DNA of 64,000 bases, taken from contig QHVH01000010.1 of NCBI GenBank assembly GCA_003222245.1, positions 1-64,000 on the forward strand, in the 5' to 3' direction. The notes under the pieces are model-generated. The model searched no databases. It was not told the origin of the DNA and saw only the letters and a list, made by a program, of their open reading frames with translations. Below, piece by piece: positions 8,487-17,045 of this stretch; positions within the stretch are counted from its first letter, which is position 1; the number at the start of each line of letters is the position of its first letter. This DNA comes from Blastocatellia bacterium AA13. GTDB taxonomy: Bacteria; Acidobacteriota; Blastocatellia; UBA7656. The position numbers and the translations under genes are program-made.

Positions 8487-8720
8487 TTAAGAGCTTGCTT
8501 GACGCGGCACGAGCTTGATCGTCGCTGACTCTGCCTGAGGACTGATGATGCTTCTGATAATGCTTTCCGTATGTTCCATTGTCTTGTAGGGCCACAGATC
8601 ACTGCCGCATATGCAGGCGCGGGTGACGGTGACGAGCGCGTCGGTTGGCTCGACGAGGCGGGCGTCAGGAACGTTTTCGATACGGACATCGCCGGCTCCA
8701 AACATGACAGTTGCGCGCAT
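8487..8720 (-). pseudogene. N-terminal stump of a zinc-dependent alcohol dehydrogenase
   Basis: The first roughly 50 codons of this 77-codon frame match the start of medium-chain zinc alcohol dehydrogenases: MRATVMFGAGDVRIE, then EPTDALVTVTRACICGSDLWPY, with Cys38 at the catalytic-zinc position. A full protein has about 350 residues; here the frame leaves the family after MEHTES and ends in an unrelated tail (about 27 residues). The remaining domains, including the Rossmann fold, are missing. I read this as a deletion remnant. It sits 42 bp upstream of the cupin gene on the same strand, and its own upstream side is a dense cluster of palindromic repeats, which may have taken part in the deletion. 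Confidence 0.75.
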
Positions 8721-8908
8721 GGTGCTTTACCCCTTTTCAATTTCTCAGTGTATTTGCCGGTGAGTATACGTCCGGGCCTTTGGCGGAACGCGGTGAGCCA
8801 TTTCTACTCGGATTAATTCTGAACCCTTTCATTGCATGTTCCTGAATTTTGCTCATCCTATTTCTTACTCCGCTCAAGCCTATAAGCAAGTTCCGTGCGG
8901 AATCACCA

Positions 8909-8953
8909 GGGAGCGCAAGCATCTTGCCTGCCTCCCCACCGATGAATCGGTGC
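8909..8953. repeat. Partial copy of dispersed repeat family B
   Basis: This block carries GGGAGCGCAAGCATCTTGCC followed by TGCCTCCCCACCGATGAATC, the central part of the two full copies at 7241-7359 and 9261-9381. The right part then diverges into a different hairpin. Confidence 0.7.
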
Positions 8954-9260
8954 ATGGTTGTCCCGAAGGGACAATCGGCAATAGCCCACCAGTTCACTGG
9001 TGGGTTCGTCGGGTAATTTGATCAAGAAGTGCCGAAGGCACGGCTGACTTGTTGTTTCAGCGCGCCGCCAGAGGACCACATACATATTGCAGATTTCCGA
9101 TATGGTTCAAAGCCTCCACACACGAACTACATCAGCCGTCCCTTCGGGACTAAATCGCCGCAGCGCTCTGGGACCCACCGATGAATCGGTGGGCTACTTT
9201 CAGACGATCCCTACGGGATTGACGTCTCTGCGCCAAAAATCTCTAATGGCCAAACTCCAG

Positions 9261-9381
9261 CCACCGATGAATCGGTGCGCTCGAGCTTCGATATTTTGCG
9301 GACCTGTGAGCGCAAGCATCTTGCCTGCCTCTCCCACCGATGAATCGGTGGGCTATTAATCGAGCATCCCTTTGGGATGCC
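9261..9381. repeat. Dispersed repeat family B, copy 2
   Basis: Same block order and orientation as copy 1 at 7241: CCACCGATGAATCGGTG, TTGCGGACCTG, CATCTTGCCTGCC, CCCACCGATGAATCGGTGGG, then ATTAATCGAGCATCCC with TTTGGGATGCC. It lies just before the ABC operon and is probably not part of its promoter. Confidence 0.75.
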
Positions 9382-9559
9382 AATCGATCTGGTATATCCA
9401 CTGATCTGGGACGCTGATCTCGGGTGTCAACTGATCTTGACGCTTTTTTAAGGCGAAAATAGAATCGAACTTACTCCCTAACCTTTTGAGTTATGCAATT
9501 ATGTTGAGCATCCGCGAGCCGCGCATCTCAGCGGCTATATCGCGAAACCGGAGGATAGC

Positions 9560-10534
9560 TTGATAGAAGTAGACCATCTGACCAAGAGCTACGGCGAGAA
9601 GATCGCCGTTAACGATATCTCCTTCACCGTTGGCAGAGGCGAGATTCTGGGGTTTCTCGGACCCAACGGAGCCGGCAAGACTACAACGATGCGAATCCTG
9701 ACCGGCTATCTTCCAGCCACGCGCGGCTCCGCGCGAATAGCGGGATTCGACGTGTTCGAGCAATCGCTCGAAGTGCGCAGCCGGATCGGATACTTGCCGG
9801 AAACGCCTCCGCTTTATCCCGATATGAGCGTGCGCGCGTATCTCGAATTTGTCGCCCGCATCAAAGGCGTCTCCGGAGCCGACGTCGAAAAGCGAGCCGA
9901 GCGGGCAATGGAGATGGCCAATCTCCAGGATCGCAGGACCGACCTGATCAAGCGACTCTCTCGCGGGTACAAGCAGAGAGTCGGGATCGCTCAGGCGATC
10001 GTTCACAATCCCGACGTCGTCATCCTTGACGAGCCGACGGTCGGCCTCGATCCCAAACAGATCATCGAAGTCAGGAATCTGATCAAAGGACTGGCCGGCG
10101 AGCACACGATCATTCTCTCGACTCACATACTTCCGGAAGCGAGCCAGACTTGCGACCGCGTAGTAATCATCAATCGCGGCCGCATCGCCGCCGTGGACAC
10201 GCCGGAGAACCTCACTACTCAGCTCAAGGGAGCCGAACGTGTTCAAATCGAAGTTAGAGGCGAGGAGGATGCGCTCCGCGATGCACTCGAGTTAACGGAG
10301 GTTACAAAGGTGGACGTCGCGCCCATGGACGGCTCGGATCACCTGAAGGCGATCATCGAGAGCGAGTCCGGAACGGACATCAGAGGCAAGCTCGCCGCCG
10401 CCGTGGTCGGAAAGGGCCTGGAGCTTCTGGAGCTGAAGTCCATCAATCTGAGCCTCGAAGACATCTTCCTCCAATTGACGACCGAGGAAGCCGGAGCCGC
10501 CCACGAAGCGGCCGCGGCTCAGGCGCAAGGCTGA
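9560..10534 (+). CDS. ABC transporter ATPase, GldA-like
   Basis: A 324-residue ATP-binding subunit, first gene of a four-gene operon. Walker A is GPNGAGKTT (34-42), the signature is LSRGYKQR (133-140, a usual variant in this subfamily) and Walker B is VVILDEP (153-159). The C-terminal 90 residues form the regulatory extension seen in GldA/NosF-like ATPases. The start is TTG with GGAGGA just upstream. It would power the ABC-2-type permease encoded next. In Bacteroidota the GldAFG complex supports gliding, but the same gene set is widespread in non-gliding bacteria, where the substrate is unknown, so I do not assign gliding here. Confidence 0.93.
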   Translation: MIEVDHLTKSYGEKIAVNDISFTVGRGEILGFLGPNGAGKTTTMRILTGYLPATRGSARIAGFDVFEQSLEVRSRIGYLPETPPLYPDMSVRAYLEFVARIKGVSGADVEKRAERAMEMANLQDRRTDLIKRLSRGYKQRVGIAQAIVHNPDVVILDEPTVGLDPKQIIEVRNLIKGLAGEHTIILSTHILPEASQTCDRVVIINRGRIAAVDTPENLTTQLKGAERVQIEVRGEEDALRDALELTEVTKVDVAPMDGSDHLKAIIESESGTDIRGKLAAAVVGKGLELLELKSINLSLEDIFLQLTTEEAGAAHEAAAAQAQG

Positions 10535-10595
10535 TAGCGACTGCCCAAGGCCGGGGGCCGGTTTCTCCCGCGCCAAAGAAGCAAGAGGTGATTAG

Positions 10596-11384
10596 ATGAA
10601 AGGCATGATAGCCATATATCGGCGCGAGATGGGGAGCTACTTTGTCTCGCCGATCGCGTATGTAGTCGTCGGTTTGTTCCTGCTTATTTGCGGATGGTTC
10701 TTTTTCCGCATCCTCACTTTTATGGTCCAGCAGTCGGTTACCGCGCAGATGCGGTCGATGCAATTCGGCGCGCCTCCGGCCATGGATGTTCCAGGGCTGG
10801 TGCTCTCGAACTTTTTCGGAGTCGTGAGCACGATTATTCTGTTCCTGCTTCCAATGCTGACGATGGGCATCTACGCGGAAGAGCGCAAGCGGGGAACCAT
10901 GGAACTGCTGATGACTTCTCCGCTTACCGAATTTCAGATCGTGTTCGGAAAATTTCTGGCGGCGCTGTCGCTCTTTCTGGTGATGCTGGCCCCGACGCTG
11001 ATCTATCAAATGATCATGGCGTCGTATGCGGAGCCGGCCATCCCCTGGCGAGTGGTGTGGTCGGGATACCTTGGACTGGTGCTCCTCGGATCGGTGCTGG
11101 TGGCGCTGGGGGCGTTTATCTCGTCGCTCACTGAAAGCCAGATCATCGCGGGGGTCGTGACTTTTGCGGTGTTCCTGCTGCTGTGGGTGCTGGACGTAGG
11201 CTCGCGCGATTCAAGCTCTACCTGGAGCGATATCGTCCAGTACCTCTCGATTCTCCATCACTACGATGATTTCTCGCGAGGCGTGATCGATACCGCGAAC
11301 GTGATCTTCTATGTGACGCTGGCGGGGTTGAGCGTGTTTCTGACGCAGCGCTCTCTCGATTCCATGCGATGGAGGAGAGCTTAG
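10596..11384 (+). CDS. ABC-2-type permease, GldF-like
   Basis: A 262-residue inner-membrane protein with six predicted helices. It opens MKGMIAIYRREMGSYFVSPI, the usual beginning of ABC-2 permeases of the GldF/NosY type, and carries the conserved EERKRGTMELLMTSPLTEFQ segment between the second and third helices, which contacts the ATPase. It lies 61 bp after the ATPase gene and its end overlaps the upstream edge of the next gene. The role is as membrane channel of the putative export complex. Substrate unknown. Confidence 0.92.
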   Translation: MKGMIAIYRREMGSYFVSPIAYVVVGLFLLICGWFFFRILTFMVQQSVTAQMRSMQFGAPPAMDVPGLVLSNFFGVVSTIILFLLPMLTMGIYAEERKRGTMELLMTSPLTEFQIVFGKFLAALSLFLVMLAPTLIYQMIMASYAEPAIPWRVVWSGYLGLVLLGSVLVALGAFISSLTESQIIAGVVTFAVFLLLWVLDVGSRDSSSTWSDIVQYLSILHHYDDFSRGVIDTANVIFYVTLAGLSVFLTQRSLDSMRWRRA

Positions 11385-11386
11385 TT

Positions 11387-12901
11387 ATGAAAGTCGATCG
11401 CAGGGAAATATTCAAAGTCATCGCTTTCCTGGGACCCCTTCTGCTCGCGATCGGGTACATAAGGTATTCGGTGCGCGAAACGATGGGTACATTCAATCTG
11501 TCGCTGTTGATTGCGGGCGGAGTGCTCAGTCTTGCGGCAATCATCTTCAACTTCGGCGCGATTCGCAAAGCGGCCGGCGGAAGGTCGGCGCGAATGGGAG
11601 CCAACACCACGGTTATGACCGTTGCGGTGATTGCCATCGTCGGCTTCGCGAACTTCCTGGGCTACCGGCATCACAAGAGGATCGATCTCACCAGCGACAA
11701 GCTCTATACGCTTTCGGATCAGACCCGGAAAATCGTTTCGGACTTGAAGAAGGATGTAAAGGTGATGCTGTTCGACAAGGACGATCAGCAGAACGTCGGC
11801 GATCAGATGAAAGAATACAGGAATCTCAGCCCGCGCTTCACTTTCGAGCGAATCGATCCGCAGAAGAACATCGAAGCCGCAAAGCAATACAAGATCACTC
11901 AGCTCGGAGAGATTGTGGTCGCCTGCGGAGATCGCACCGAGCGTCCCAAGGATACAACCGAACAATCACTGGTCAACGCGATCATTAAGGTCACTCGAGA
12001 CGGTCTGAAAAAGATCTACTTTGTAGAAGGTCACGGCGAAAAGAAGCTATCGTCAACCAACGAAGGCGATGGCTACGGCGTCGTCGACAAGATGCTCAAG
12101 AATGAGAACTATGACACAAAGACGATCAATCTTGTCGCGGCCAACGAAGTTCCACAGGATTGCGACGTGCTTGTGCTTGCTGGACCGAAACAAGCGCTCT
12201 TTCCGCAGGAGGCTTCCGCCATAGGCAAGTATCTCGAGAAAGGCGGCAAGGCGATGCTGCTGATCGATCCCGACACCGACCCCAAGATTGAAGACGTCCT
12301 GCACGCCTGGGGTATTGAACTGGGGAGCGATACGGTCGTGGACGTAAGCGGAGTAGGCCGCTTCTTTCAATTGGGGCCGGGCGCGCCGCTGGCTCGCACC
12401 TATGGCTCGCATCCGATAACGAAAGACTTCGAAGGCACGATGACGTTCTTCCCGCTTTGCCGAAGCGTCTCGACAGCACAGGGAAACGGCGTTACAACGA
12501 CCGATTTAATGAAGACCTCCGACGAAAGCTGGGCCGAGACGGATTTCAGCTCGGGCAAGGTTGCTTACGACGAAGGCAAAGACAAGAAAGGGCCGATCAC
12601 GCTGGGAGTTGCCGCCGGCAAGCCCGAAGGCGACAAAGAAGCGAGACTGGTAGTGATTGGAGATTCGGATTTCGCTGCTAATCAATTCGCCGGGGTTCAG
12701 CGAAACGGCGATTTATTTATGAACTCGGTCAACTGGCTTGCACAGGATGAAGATCTGATCTCGATCCGTCCGAAGAACCCGACCGACCGGCGGGTCTCGA
12801 TGACGGAGGCGGATCAAAACCAGCTCTTCTGGGTCGCGATCATATTCATGCCGCTGGCGACCATCGGTTCAGGCGCTTACATCTGGTGGAGAAGGAGGTA
12901 A
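11387..12901 (+). CDS. Gld-type ABC auxiliary protein (GldG-like)
   Basis: About 504 residues. Membrane helices lie near residues 8-28, 34-54 and 70-90, followed by a large extracytoplasmic domain and a last helix at the C-terminus before WWRRR. The segment LTSDKLYTLSDQTRKIVSDL and the later YFVEGHGEK and ILLIDP-like stretches are typical of the ABC_transp_aux family. An ATG at 11369 is in frame, but GGAGGAG at 11371-11377 points to ATG 11387, which places the ribosome site inside the last codons of the permease gene. It would form the periplasmic part of the complex with the neighbouring ATPase and permease. Confidence 0.88.
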   Translation: MKVDRREIFKVIAFLGPLLLAIGYIRYSVRETMGTFNLSLLIAGGVLSLAAIIFNFGAIRKAAGGRSARMGANTTVMTVAVIAIVGFANFLGYRHHKRIDLTSDKLYTLSDQTRKIVSDLKKDVKVMLFDKDDQQNVGDQMKEYRNLSPRFTFERIDPQKNIEAAKQYKITQLGEIVVACGDRTERPKDTTEQSLVNAIIKVTRDGLKKIYFVEGHGEKKLSSTNEGDGYGVVDKMLKNENYDTKTINLVAANEVPQDCDVLVLAGPKQALFPQEASAIGKYLEKGGKAMLLIDPDTDPKIEDVLHAWGIELGSDTVVDVSGVGRFFQLGPGAPLARTYGSHPITKDFEGTMTFFPLCRSVSTAQGNGVTTTDLMKTSDESWAETDFSSGKVAYDEGKDKKGPITLGVAAGKPEGDKEARLVVIGDSDFAANQFAGVQRNGDLFMNSVNWLAQDEDLISIRPKNPTDRRVSMTEADQNQLFWVAIIFMPLATIGSGAYIWWRRR

Positions 12902-12908
12902 GCAGCAT

Positions 12909-14219
12909 ATGAAACGGAACACTCTCATTCTTCTTCTGCTCACGGCTGGAATAGGAATCGCGGTGTACTTTCTAGAGATAAAGCCCGGAACGCCGCGCGA
13001 CGTAAAGCCCGATGAGTCCAAGCCCGCGTTCACCTTCAAGCGAGAAGACATCGAGTCTATATCGATCAATCGAGTGGGACAGACTGTCGCTCTCGAAGAG
13101 AAGGACGGGAAATGGACGATCACCCAGCCGGTTGCCGCAGCCGCAAGTCAATCGGCCGTCGACTCGCTCATCGGCAGCCTGACGTCGGCTCGCGTCGAGC
13201 GAAAGCTGTCGCCCTCCGGCGATGAGATGAGATCGTTCGGCCTGGAGAACCCGGCTGTGACCGTCGAGGTAACTCTAAAAAATGGCCAGAGCCAGACGCT
13301 CAAGCTCGGAACAAAGGATTTCTCCGGACTCTCAGTGTACGCTCAGATCGGCGACTCAAAAGAAGCGGTTCTGACGCCCGCTTCGGTGCTGACCAGTTCG
13401 GACAAATCGCTCAACGATCTGCGCGACAAAGCTATTCTTGGAGCCTCGCAGTTCGACATAAAGGGGATCACCTTAAGGAACGAGAACGGGCAGATCGCGC
13501 TTGCAAAGGAGGGCGGCGAATGGGAGCTGAAGAAACCCGTTGAAGCAGGGGTGGACGCTGCCGAGATGAATTCGTTCCTGAGCGAGATTACGTCGGGCGA
13601 AGCGGATGAGTTCGTGTCGCAAACGGCGGATGACCTCGCGAAGTACGGACTCGATAATCCGAAGATCACGTTGACTGCGCAGTTGAACGACGGCTCCGAG
13701 CGAGTGATTTCGGCGAGCGTCAAAGATGACAACCATTACGCGAAGGCTTCATCGCGAGCAGAGGTTGTAAAGATAAGCTCGTCTCTGTATGACAAGCTGA
13801 ATGTCAAGGCATCGGATCTTCGCAGCAAGGAGTTGTTCAAGCTAAATCGCGAGAATCTTTCAAAGATCGAAATCAAGAATCCCAATCTCAGGCTGACGGC
13901 GGAAAAAAGCGGCGATAAATGGGTTGTAAAAGAGCCTGCCGACAAGAAAGATAAGGACGCTTCAGCATCGAAGATAATAAGTCCGTTCGAAACGAAAGCA
14001 GATGAAATCGTCGAGTCGCCCGGATCGGACGTCAGGGCGAAGCTGGCGAAGCCGGCGGTCGAAGCGCGGCTGACTTATAAGGATGGCAAGGTGATCGAGG
14101 TGAAAATCTCATCGGCGGACGGTGACAACGCCTATGTAACCGTTAACGGACATCCGGAGGTATTCAAGGTCAAGAAGCAGATGCTGGATGATCTCAGCTT
14201 CAAGGCCGCGGATTTTTGA
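12909..14219 (+). CDS. DUF4340 domain protein, membrane-anchored
   Basis: A 436-residue protein with one N-terminal membrane anchor (residues 5-20, LILLLLTAGIGIAVYFL), then three similar beta-rich modules. Repeated elements such as KDGKWTITQPVAA, GGEWELKKPVEAG and SGDKWVVKEPADK mark the module starts. DUF4340 proteins regularly end GldAFG-like operons, and this one starts 7 bp after the GldG-like gene. The function is unknown; the modular outside domain suggests binding to the envelope or to the transported material. Confidence 0.88.
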   Translation: MKRNTLILLLLTAGIGIAVYFLEIKPGTPRDVKPDESKPAFTFKREDIESISINRVGQTVALEEKDGKWTITQPVAAAASQSAVDSLIGSLTSARVERKLSPSGDEMRSFGLENPAVTVEVTLKNGQSQTLKLGTKDFSGLSVYAQIGDSKEAVLTPASVLTSSDKSLNDLRDKAILGASQFDIKGITLRNENGQIALAKEGGEWELKKPVEAGVDAAEMNSFLSEITSGEADEFVSQTADDLAKYGLDNPKITLTAQLNDGSERVISASVKDDNHYAKASSRAEVVKISSSLYDKLNVKASDLRSKELFKLNRENLSKIEIKNPNLRLTAEKSGDKWVVKEPADKKDKDASASKIISPFETKADEIVESPGSDVRAKLAKPAVEARLTYKDGKVIEVKISSADGDNAYVTVNGHPEVFKVKKQMLDDLSFKAADF

Positions 14220-14378
14220 TCACGCGCGGCGTCTCTCATCGTTGGCGTTGCTTCTGATTCCGCGATTTCGCTCACGCGAAAACTTGACGCGTACCCCTTG
14301 TCGCAAATGCAATGATGACGCCGCTGGAATTTGTGCTAGTATTTCCATGCTGGACGCCGCTTCTTATGGAGGTGGCAC

Positions 14379-15185
14379 ATGCTCCGTCTGACCAATCGAT
14401 CCTATTTCAGCTTATTGTTTTTATCGGCTTTTCTGATCCTGATAAACGCCGACAAAAGCTTCGCGGCTAATTCACAGCGCAACAGTGAATCGGACAAAAC
14501 ACCGGTTACAGCGCCCTCTCCCGCGACAGATCCCAAACCTGGAATCCAGCAATCCGAACGCGCTCAATCAGAGTCTTCCAATCGGGAGTCCGCCAAAGTC
14601 GCCTCTCCTAATGCCGATTCAGAAACTGCCCGTTCCGCTTCTCAATCAACGGGCGGGGGCGGAAGCCCCGTCACGTTGACTCCGCTCACACCAGGAGAGA
14701 AGTTCAAGTACTCCTTGCGAAGTTCCTTCAAGCCGCCGATGCCATACGCCCTCTCGGCTTTATCAGGAATTTTCAGCGAAGCAACCGATAAGGATCACGG
14801 ACGCCATATGAGCGCCGGCGATTTCCTTGCTGACTCGGCAACGCATGCAGCGCGCAGCATGGCTTTTCGGGCGACGGCAAACTTCTTTGAGAAGTTCGCA
14901 TTCGCGTCGGTTCTTCACCAGGACCCGCGTTACATTCGTTCGGACAAGCACGGCTTCGCGAAGATCGGATATGCGCTGAGCCGCGTGCTGATCACAAAGG
15001 GCGACAACGGACATAATCAATTCAATGCTTCGTTCTTTGCGGGAGGTCTGGTGACGGCCGGAATATCGAACGCGTGGTCTCGGCCGGAGGACCGCAACGT
15101 AAGCAGCGCTTTTTCACGGTTCGCATTGCATGTGGCCTATCGCGGGCTGTCGAATGTGGTTCAAGAAATGTTAGGAAAGCGATAG
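14379..15185 (+). CDS. Secreted hypothetical protein with low-complexity N-terminal linker
   Basis: 268 residues. A signal peptide (residues 1-30, ending near SFAANS) is followed by a roughly 75-residue Ser/Pro/Gln/Lys-rich linker and then a compact domain with two or more hydrophobic helices (PYALSALSGIFSEA, FFAGGLVTAGISNAW). The start is supported by GGAGGTGG about 7 nt upstream. Proteins with this arrangement are common in Acidobacteriota but uncharacterised. No partner genes are evident: it stands 159 bp after the ABC operon. Confidence 0.75.
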   Translation: MLRLTNRSYFSLLFLSAFLILINADKSFAANSQRNSESDKTPVTAPSPATDPKPGIQQSERAQSESSNRESAKVASPNADSETARSASQSTGGGGSPVTLTPLTPGEKFKYSLRSSFKPPMPYALSALSGIFSEATDKDHGRHMSAGDFLADSATHAARSMAFRATANFFEKFAFASVLHQDPRYIRSDKHGFAKIGYALSRVLITKGDNGHNQFNASFFAGGLVTAGISNAWSRPEDRNVSSAFSRFALHVAYRGLSNVVQEMLGKR

Positions 15186-15238
15186 CCTGAACTAATCAAG
15201 CCGCGGAATCTCCTAATAGCAACGAGTGCTCCTGTTAG

Positions 15239-15273
15239 CGCCGGCGCCAAGGGCGAGTTGTGCCCGCCGGCGC
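15239..15273 (+). terminator. GC-rich hairpin, possible terminator
   Basis: Nine-base perfect arms GCGCCGGCG (15239-15247) and CGCCGGCGC (15265-15273) lie 54 bp after the stop of the preceding secreted-protein gene. No T-run follows, so termination is only suggested by position and stability. Confidence 0.4.
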
Positions 15274-15472
15274 GGCAAACGCGGTTCATTGTTCCTCGAG
15301 TTGAACTCTTAGAGACACTCGGTCGATTCCGCTTATTGTCAATACAGTCAACATGCGTATTGGTTGCGAACAAGGGAACAAACCTCTGTCCCATTTAGAG
15401 TGGATTTATCCAGCTTGCACTTTCCAGCGCTGGCACGCTGCTTGTGTTATCTCTCCTAGATAAGGAGGGATT

Positions 15473-15988
15473 ATGGAAAGTAGAGCAAAGATACTGGGTC
15501 ATCCGATCCATCAGATGCTGATCCCCTTTCCGTTTGGCTTGCTCGCCACGGCTGTGATCTTCGATATCATCTATCTGATTTCGAATGATCGGACGATGGC
15601 TACCGTCTCTTACTGGATGATGGCAGCGGGAATTATCGGCGCCATCATAGCCGCGCCGTTTGGCTTGATCGACTGGCTTGCGATTCCGGAAGGAACGCGG
15701 GCCAAGTCCGTCGGCGCAATGCACGGCTTAGGAAACGTGGTCGTCCTTCTCTTGTTCGTAGGTAGCTGGATATTGCGACGCGATACTCCATACATCGGCA
15801 CCTACATAGCGAGCACCGGCGCGCTGGTGTTGTCGTTCGCTGGATTCGTACTGGCGGTAATCACGGGCTGGCTCGGAGGAGAGCTGGTTGATCGCCTTAG
15901 AGTCGGAGTCGACGATGATGCGCATCTCGACGCCCCGAGCTCGCTTTCGAAGGGGTCCACCAGACCGCACCGTGAGGTGACCACCTAG
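15473..15988 (+). CDS. DUF2231 membrane protein
   Basis: 171 residues with four predicted membrane helices and the family signature start GHPIHQMLIPFPFGLLATAV. A conserved helix ending near IDWLAIPEGTRAKSVGAMHG and a last helix VITGWLGGELVDR fit DUF2231, a family often found beside haem or redox proteins. The C-terminal 30 residues are charged and probably cytoplasmic. A strong AAGGAGGG site lies before the ATG. It is followed 37 bp later by the YihY-family gene on the same strand, so the two may be co-transcribed. Function unknown. Confidence 0.88.
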   Translation: MESRAKILGHPIHQMLIPFPFGLLATAVIFDIIYLISNDRTMATVSYWMMAAGIIGAIIAAPFGLIDWLAIPEGTRAKSVGAMHGLGNVVVLLLFVGSWILRRDTPYIGTYIASTGALVLSFAGFVLAVITGWLGGELVDRLRVGVDDDAHLDAPSSLSKGSTRPHREVTT

Positions 15989-16025
15989 CTCCAAATCGGG
16001 GAGAGGTTTTAGCTAAGCAGAAGGA

Positions 16026-16949
16026 ATGGCGGAGAGGATGTCGGCGAGAGGCATTGTAGGAGTATTCAAAGCAGCTTTTGCTGAGTGGAGCGATGACAAG
16101 GCCTCTCGCCTGGCGGCTGCCTTGGCTTACTATTCGGCGATTTCGCTGGCGCCGCTTTTGATAGTCCTCCTTGGAATCGCTGGACTCTTTTTCGGGCGTG
16201 AAGCAGCTACGGGCCGGATAGCGGCTCAAGTTCAGGGGCTCGTCGGCGAGCAGAGCGCTCAAGTCATTCAGGACATCATCAAGAACGCCGACAAGCCTAC
16301 GACGAGCCTGATTTCAAGCATAGTTGGAACTGTAATTTTGTTGCTCGGAGCCTCCGGAGTATTCGGGGCGCTCCAGGACGGCATGGACACCGTCTGGGAG
16401 GTGAAGCCAAAGCCCGGCCGCGGTGTGCTGGGAATAATCAAAGACCGCTTTCTCTCGCTCACCATGGTATTGGGAGTGGGCTTTTTACTGTTGGTCTCAC
16501 TCGCGCTCAGTGCTGCTCTGGCAGCTCTTGGAACGTATTTGGGCGGCGTTCTCCCGTTGCCTCAACTCGTGCTGGAAATCATCAACCTCGTTTTGTCGTT
16601 TGTGGTAATCACGCTCCTGTTCGCGTTGATTTTCAAAGTCCTTCCGGACGTGGAGATCGCCTGGAACGACGTGTGGATCGGGGCTGCAATAACGGCGTTG
16701 CTCTTTACCGTCGGCAAGCTCGCAATCGGCCTTTATCTCGGCCGAAGCGCGGTCGGCAATTCTTACGGAGCCGCCGGTTCGCTGGTGGTCATCTTGATCT
16801 GGATTTATTACTCCGCCCAGATTCTGTTCTTTGGCGCCGAGCTCACCCAGGTCTACACAAACCGGTATGGGTCGCGGATAAAACCGTCAAAGGATGCGGA
16901 GCCCGTCACCGAAGAGTCCCGAGCGCAGGAGGGTCTCTCAGCGGCATAG
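16026..16949 (+). CDS. YihY/BrkB-family membrane protein
   Basis: 307 residues with six predicted helices. It shows the family landmarks: ASRLAAALAYYSAISLAPLL near the N-terminus, LLGASGVFGALQDGMDTVWEV in the middle and NSYGAAGSLVVILIWIYYSA before the last helix, then a charged tail. The family was once annotated as ribonuclease BN by mistake; its members are inner-membrane proteins of unsettled function, possibly in envelope lipid transport. ATG 16026 and ATG 16038 are both possible starts; a GGAGAGG lies before the second. Confidence 0.9.
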   Translation: MAERMSARGIVGVFKAAFAEWSDDKASRLAAALAYYSAISLAPLLIVLLGIAGLFFGREAATGRIAAQVQGLVGEQSAQVIQDIIKNADKPTTSLISSIVGTVILLLGASGVFGALQDGMDTVWEVKPKPGRGVLGIIKDRFLSLTMVLGVGFLLLVSLALSAALAALGTYLGGVLPLPQLVLEIINLVLSFVVITLLFALIFKVLPDVEIAWNDVWIGAAITALLFTVGKLAIGLYLGRSAVGNSYGAAGSLVVILIWIYYSAQILFFGAELTQVYTNRYGSRIKPSKDAEPVTEESRAQEGLSAA

Positions 16950-17045
16950 CTCCTCTTTTTTTACATTGCGTCTCTTTGTAGCTTGCGGCTGAAGCCGTGG
17001 GACCGGAAGTTGCCTCGCCGAGGCTCGTAAGACGAGGGTGTATAT

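Larger units (their letters stand above)
8721..9559. other. Repeat-rich intergenic region
   Basis: 839 bp without a credible gene. It holds at least six short palindromes of different sequence: a TTGTCCC-GAA-GGGACAA hairpin near 8957-8973, CCCACCAG-CTGGTGGG near 8985-9004, GTGCC-GAA-GGCAC near 9029-9041, GTCCC-TTC-GGGAC near 9137-9147, CCCACCGAT-ATCGGTGGG near 9175-9194, and GATCCCTACGGGATT near 9208. A full family B repeat follows at 9261-9381. The last 150 bp must contain the promoter of the ABC operon; none is clear by eye. Confidence 0.6.

Noticed and set aside
7241-9381. Regularly spaced palindromes as a CRISPR array
   Set aside because: Repeat sequences differ from one another, spacing is irregular and no cas gene is present.
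9491-10246. 251-codon minus-strand frame over the GldA-like ATPase
   Set aside because: Antisense shadow of a gene with clear Walker motifs.
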